Positions 47,997-51,578 of a stretch of DNA of 51,578 bases are shown in pieces; position 1 is the stretch's first letter; the number at the start of each line of letters is the position of its first letter. Under the pieces are notes generated by a model. That model did not search any database. It worked only from the letters and a program-made list of their open reading frames with translations, and was not told the origin of the DNA. The DNA lies in IMG/VR virus record IMGVR_UViG_3300011420_000010, positions 1 to 51,578 of that record. One strand, written 5' to 3'. The stretch comes from a virus. The translations under genes and the position numbers were made by a program.

Positions 47997-49057
47997 GGGT
48001 TCATCCTCAAACCGGTCCAAACGTTGCGGTCCCACAGTGACTCGTACGCTTCCTGGAGTTCAGCGAAGCGCTGCCGATCGGCCGCGGCCTCCGTGTCCCA
48101 GGTCTGGTGCGTGCGGTCCGCTGGGAAGTACTTGACGAGGTTGGCGTCCGGCACCGCGGCCATCTCCTCCGCACCGTGGTGGTGGAGGAAGAGCGGGCAA
48201 GGCGGCTCCGGGTCCTTGCCGAGCATCCGCTGAACATTGTCCGGGATGAACGGGCACCCGGCGAACCGCTCGTTGTGGATGCACGGTGGGTTGATGAGCG
48301 AGCGGAAGCAACCGTCGACGTGCTCGCAGAGCTCGTTCACGATGTCGGTGATGATCGGCCTCCACATGCCGAGCTGCGCGATCCAACAGCCGCGGCGTCG
48401 GACGATGTGCTTGAGAGCCTGGTAGTTCATCTTCCAGGTCAGCCGGCTGGACGCAGCCAGCGGCAGCACCTGCCGCGCGTCCTCCGGTGGGACGCCCGCC
48501 TTCACCAGCATCTGGTAGGCCCGCTGGCTGATAAGCATGAACTGGCTGTAGAGCTCCTCCGCCTTCATCAGCACGCCACCGTCGGCGTTGTCGACCGCCC
48601 GGTCGTCGATGCTGTCCGGCTTGAAGTAGTCGCCGTTGACTGCGAACTGGCCCATGTCCAGGACACGCATCGACTGCGACCACCAGCTGGACTGTACGTC
48701 GCCCGGCACGATGTCGACCGCGTAGTTCTCGCCGAACCGGTGGCCGATGCGGTGCCGAACGATCTGCTCCCGGAGGGAGACCGGAACGTTCTCCAACAGG
48801 AAGATGAAGTCGAGGTTCTCGGCGACCGGGATGTCCGACTCGATGACCTGCGAGAAGACCTCTCGGATCTCGTCGGCCAACGCAAGGTCGCAGAGAGCCG
48901 CTTCGTGGTACTGCTCCGGTGTCATGATCGTGTCGCGTGAACGACTCGCATGCCACAGTGCATAGATCGTCTCCACCGGGTATCCGATGGTGGAGAGGAG
49001 CCGAGCCGTCGGACGCCGCGGTCCGACCATTCGTTCGGTGATGCTGAACTCTTGCAT
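47993..49057 (-). CDS. Divergent ThyX-like flavin-dependent thymidylate synthase
   Basis: A 354-residue protein, longer than common ThyX (about 220-250). LREQIVRHRIGHRFGENYAVD (RHR at 101-103) occupies the place of the RHRxxSxNExSxRY signature but lacks its Ser and Glu order. WWSQSMRVLDMG and PEDARQVLPLAASSRLTWKMNYQALKHIVRRR match the C-terminal ThyX block. Likely a dUMP methyltransferase using FAD, or a relative acting on a modified base; the variant signature leaves the reaction open. The extra C-terminal region has His/Cys-rich segments. Start at 49057. Confidence 0.75.
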   Translation of the reverse strand: MQEFSITERMVGPRRPTARLLSTIGYPVETIYALWHASRSRDTIMTPEQYHEAALCDLALADEIREVFSQVIESDIPVAENLDFIFLLENVPVSLREQIVRHRIGHRFGENYAVDIVPGDVQSSWWSQSMRVLDMGQFAVNGDYFKPDSIDDRAVDNADGGVLMKAEELYSQFMLISQRAYQMLVKAGVPPEDARQVLPLAASSRLTWKMNYQALKHIVRRRGCWIAQLGMWRPIITDIVNELCEHVDGCFRSLINPPCIHNERFAGCPFIPDNVQRMLGKDPEPPCPLFLHHHGAEEMAAVPDANLVKYFPADRTHQTWDTEAAADRQRFAELQEAYESLWDRNVWTGLRMNP

Positions 49058-49065
49058 TGGAACTC

Positions 49066-50118
49066 CTAGGGCATTGAGAGGGTTGAAGTGGAAGCGGCGT
49101 GCGCCGCAAGGTTGACCTGCAGTTGCTTGTACTGGCAGATCTCCGAACACGGCATGTCCGCCTTGCCGTAGTGGCAATGCGGACGATAGCGGTCAAGCAA
49201 CCGCCGAGCTGCACTCATCGCAGGGGAGTGGGCGACTTCCTGGAAGTAGTTCCCGATGCGAAGCTGCGGGTACGTCGTGATGGCCTCGCCGCCCGCCAAG
49301 CAGCACGGGTACCAGTCGCCGTTGGCCTTCGCGTGGAAGCTGATGTTGCCCGCGTAGCAGGGCACCGACTTCGCAGCGTCGGACTCGCAGAACTGCCGCG
49401 TCTCCCAGACGTCGTCGGCGAAGGACGTTGGCACACTCCAGGACTTCGCGTCCTTGGCCAGCTCCCGGTACCGACTCCAGAACCCGTCGTCGCGGCCGAC
49501 CCGCGGCCCGATGCCTGCCATGAAGACGGCTTTGCGGATTGGCGTCTGCCGATGCAGCACCTCCAGCGCGTCGAGGATGGCGTAGCAGTGGCCGAGGTTC
49601 TCGGGCATGACGGTCGTCCGAGTGGCGAGGCCGCGGTGCCCGAGGTGCTTCATCCGGCGAAGCACCTCATGCGGGTCGGTCTGCTTGTCGCCGCGGATCT
49701 TCGCGTAGATCTCAGGTTGCACGGCGTCGAGCGAAACGCAGACGTCGTCGAAGATCTGCCACTGCGCCGGGTCCGGGTCCTGCGTAAGAGCCGTGTTGAT
49801 CTGCAGCTTGAAGCGGCTGTAGGTCGTCTCGCCCGCCCACCAGTTGAGGAAGGCGTCGAGGTACGGCCAAGCCTGCGGGTCGCCGCCCGTCAAGGTGAGG
49901 TGCTCGAATGGATGCGTCCGCATCAGCTCGACGCAGAGCGCCTGCAAGGTCGGCAGCTCCCACATGCCACGAACGACGCCGCTCAGATCGTCACGCCAAG
50001 ACTCGCAGGCCCGGCAATGCTGGAAGCACTTCGAGCTGACCTCGACCTGCCCGGAGACGTACCCGGTGCGAAGCAAGGCCAGCTTCGCGTACTGCTGGAT
50101 GTCGGATCGGATCTCCAT
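49066..50118 (-). CDS. Radical SAM protein with SPASM-like C-terminus
   Basis: A 350-residue protein. SSKCFQHCRACES (C31, C35, C38) is the CX3CX2C cluster site, HLTLTGGDPQ the SAM-binding GGxP motif. The end has many Cys: VPCYAGNISFHAKANGDWYPCC and HCHYGKADMPCSEICQ, like a SPASM or twitch auxiliary cluster domain. Substrate not evident. Placement between ThyX and the nucleotide phosphohydrolase suggests nucleotide or base modification, but peptide substrates are typical of SPASM proteins. Confidence 0.8.
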   Translation of the reverse strand: MEIRSDIQQYAKLALLRTGYVSGQVEVSSKCFQHCRACESWRDDLSGVVRGMWELPTLQALCVELMRTHPFEHLTLTGGDPQAWPYLDAFLNWWAGETTYSRFKLQINTALTQDPDPAQWQIFDDVCVSLDAVQPEIYAKIRGDKQTDPHEVLRRMKHLGHRGLATRTTVMPENLGHCYAILDALEVLHRQTPIRKAVFMAGIGPRVGRDDGFWSRYRELAKDAKSWSVPTSFADDVWETRQFCESDAAKSVPCYAGNISFHAKANGDWYPCCLAGGEAITTYPQLRIGNYFQEVAHSPAMSAARRLLDRYRPHCHYGKADMPCSEICQYKQLQVNLAAHAASTSTLSMP

Positions 50119-50571
50119 CTACTCTTCCTCCTCTACCGCGACTGCTCCCGCGGCCTCTTCAGCCATCGCGAAGTACGCCCGACCATCGACGTAATGGTCG
50201 AGTCCCTGTGGGTCGACGGCCACCCGGTTCGCCTTGTTAAGGGCCATCATGATCTCGACGAGGTGCGCCGGGATCGGATGAGCGAGCTGGATGCCGTAGT
50301 GGTTCTGCAACAACCCGGTCCACATGAGGCCGAGGTTGCCGTGCCCAGCTTTGTGGTCCGGGCCGTACCGCAATGACCGCACCTCGCGGATGTGGTCCTC
50401 CGCCGCGGGCCGCGTCGAAGGGTCGACGAGAAGTTCCGACATGAACTTCGAGTCGTCTTGATGCGGTTCGACTTCGACCTTCCTCTTCTGTCCGTGCCCT
50501 CGCCGCGTCCGAGTCAATGGCTCTTCGTCCGCGGTGAGCTTCTTACCAGAGACGCCTCTGCTTCTCTTCAT
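50119..50571 (-). CDS. DUF6378-like protein
   Basis: A 150-residue protein. The N-terminus is basic (MKRSRGVSGKKLTADEEPLTRTRRG). Residues 60-135, REVRSLRYGPDHKAGHGNLGLMW, then EIMMALNKANRVAVDPQGLDHYVDGRAYFAMAEE, match the phage DUF6378 pattern (YG..., M-x-x-x-K-x-x-R, D-x-x-x-D-x-x-x-Y). Role unknown. Overlaps the HD gene by 29 bases. Confidence 0.6.
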   Translation of the reverse strand: MKRSRGVSGKKLTADEEPLTRTRRGHGQKRKVEVEPHQDDSKFMSELLVDPSTRPAAEDHIREVRSLRYGPDHKAGHGNLGLMWTGLLQNHYGIQLAHPIPAHLVEIMMALNKANRVAVDPQGLDHYVDGRAYFAMAEEAAGAVAVEEEE

Positions 50572-51178
50572 TGCAGATCTCCTTCATGATGCGGGCCGCT
50601 TGCGTAACGAGCGGCCGGATGAAATCGCACTTGGACTGTTCGAACTCGCCGAAGTATGCGTCGAGCTTCTCGATGTGCTCGACTGCGTTTCGGTTGCCGC
50701 TCTCGATCTCCTGGATAACGTACGAGAGCACGCTGAGGAAGTCGGCGAAGGAAACGACGAGGCCTTCCGGCGAGTTGTCCTTCGCTGTCTTCCAGGAATC
50801 GGCCAGCTCCACCTGCCACTGACCTTCAACCAGGTTGTCGGCCAGCTGCCGCATGGCAGTCGCGGCCACCCGGTCCAGCTCCGCCCGCAGCGTCGGGTCG
50901 GAGTGCTTGAAGTTGCGCGGCCAGTCGCCCGATCGCGACTCCTCGACATCGTGGATGACGGTCTTCGACATGAGCTTCCGCCAGTTGAGCGGCGTTCCAT
51001 GCCAGAACTCGTACCACTGGCCGATGAGCGTCGCGTACAAGGCGACGAAGAAGCTGTGCTCCGCGACGGTCTCACGGTGGTTGACGCGGCACGTCGAGTA
51101 GCGGTCGACGTATCGAAGTCGAACGAGGTCGCCGCGCAGCATCTCGCGGATGTTCAGCTCGTGCTTCGGCAACGTCAT
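50543..51178 (-). CDS. HD-domain 5'-deoxynucleotidase (YfbR-like)
   Basis: A 211-residue HD protein. ETVAEHSFFVALYA (H41), VIHDVEESRSGDWP (H76-D77) and VSFADFLSVLSYV (D146) are the metal ligands in YfbR-like spacing. Would remove phosphate from deoxynucleoside monophosphates, supplying deoxynucleosides to the neighbouring deoxyribosyltransferase. ATGA overlap with that gene's stop. Confidence 0.75.
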   Translation of the reverse strand: MTLPKHELNIREMLRGDLVRLRYVDRYSTCRVNHRETVAEHSFFVALYATLIGQWYEFWHGTPLNWRKLMSKTVIHDVEESRSGDWPRNFKHSDPTLRAELDRVAATAMRQLADNLVEGQWQVELADSWKTAKDNSPEGLVVSFADFLSVLSYVIQEIESGNRNAVEHIEKLDAYFGEFEQSKCDFIRPLVTQAARIMKEICNEEKQRRLW

Positions 51179-51578
51179 TCAACACCCCCTGTCCAGCCGG
51201 CTCCGACGAGCGGCATCTCGTGGGCCTTGCGGTTGAGGTAGTCTTCGAGCTGCTCCCAGCCGTGGATCACCTCGACCGCGGCTTCCGTCAACATGAGGTT
51301 GAGGTTGCCGGGCGGCTCCAACGTGAAGAGGGCCGTCCGCTTCTGGAGTGCGTACCCGTAGCCCAGCTCCCACACCGTGCCGAGATCCGGCTGGCAAAGC
51401 GGCCCCTTGATCGGCTCAAGGTTGCGGGCGGAGATCTGCCCTTCCCCAGTCGGCCGCAGCAGCCGCGGGTTCAAGCCTGGCGTCGTGATCTGGCAGTCCT
51501 TCTCTTCGCAGAGATAGACTCCGATCTCGTTCGACGGCTGCAGTCGGTCGATCCACGCCAGGATCTCGGTGCAGTCGC
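51175..51578 (-). CDS. Nucleoside 2-deoxyribosyltransferase, C-terminal part (cut by window end)
   Basis: Open to the window end without a start. DCTEILAWIDR, then PDLGTVWELGYGYALQKRT and NLNLMLTEAAVEVI give the acidic D-x-G-T-x-x-E-x-G active site and following strand of the family. About 50 extra residues lie between AWIDR and PDLGT. This is the continuation of the N-terminal piece at 1-156. The stop overlaps the HD phosphohydrolase start, pairing two nucleoside enzymes. Confidence 0.8.
   Translation of the reverse strand, partial: DCTEILAWIDRLQPSNEIGVYLCEEKDCQITTPGLNPRLLRPTGEGQISARNLEPIKGPLCQPDLGTVWELGYGYALQKRTALFTLEPPGNLNLMLTEAAVEVIHGWEQLEDYLNRKAHEMPLVGAGWTGGVE

Noticed and set aside
1-51578. 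Integrase, excisionase or attachment site indicating a temperate phage
   Set aside because: No tyrosine or serine recombinase motif was seen. The single ribbon-helix-helix protein is not enough evidence for lysogeny.

Overview
The window looks like a nearly complete genome, about 51.6 kb, of a tailed double-stranded DNA phage. The evidence is a full head and tail set (terminase, portal, gpF-like minor head protein, protease/scaffold, major capsid protein, head-tail connectors, tail tube, frameshifted tail chaperone, tape measure) together with a phage replication and recombination set. No sheath or baseplate wedge genes are seen, so the particle is probably a siphovirus. Every credible gene lies on the minus strand. 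GC content is high, and most genes have an AGGAGG-type ribosome binding site; many overlap by ATGA, TGATG or GTGA. There is no integrase, so I see no evidence for integration. The host cannot be read from the sequence. A Tat signal peptide, a predicted membrane-anchored protease and a CsrA-like protein fit a diderm bacterium, and the style of the Tat peptide recalls Planctomycetota (weak inference).

The two ends of the window carry the two halves of one gene, a nucleoside 2-deoxyribosyltransferase. The molecule is therefore probably circular or circularly permuted, and a short piece of this gene is missing between the ends.

Read in the direction of transcription (descending coordinates), there are two arcs. 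Arc 1 (12.4 kb down to 1, then 51.6 down to 42.7 kb) holds: a cluster of small genes in separate cassettes, two of them histone H1-like (7.2-12.1 kb); a recombination module with a SNF2 helicase, RuvC-like resolvase, PD-(D/E)XK nuclease, Sak4-like ATPase and DUF669-like ssDNA-binding protein (0.2-6.9 kb); a nucleotide metabolism and modification group with a deoxyribosyltransferase, HD phosphohydrolase, radical SAM protein and divergent ThyX (48-51.6 kb); family A DNA polymerase and primase-helicase (43-47.6 kb); and a CsrA-like regulator last. Arc 2 (42.5 down to 12.7 kb) holds the virion genes: host-interaction proteins (Tat-exported fibre paralogue, repeat fibres, LamG protein, alpha/beta hydrolase, membrane serine protease, SNase) at 30-42 kb, then packaging, head and tail genes at 13-30 kb.

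The arcs are separated by two copies of the same approximately 66-base noncoding element (12.6 and 42.5 kb). Other regulatory structure includes a family of structured intergenic elements with covarying stems, a repeated leader that can hide its own Shine-Dalgarno sequence, a 115-base nested-stem element at 40.9 kb, terminators on both sides of the capsid gene, and a GGGCCCA slippery site in the tail chaperone gene. No classical endolysin or holin was recognised.
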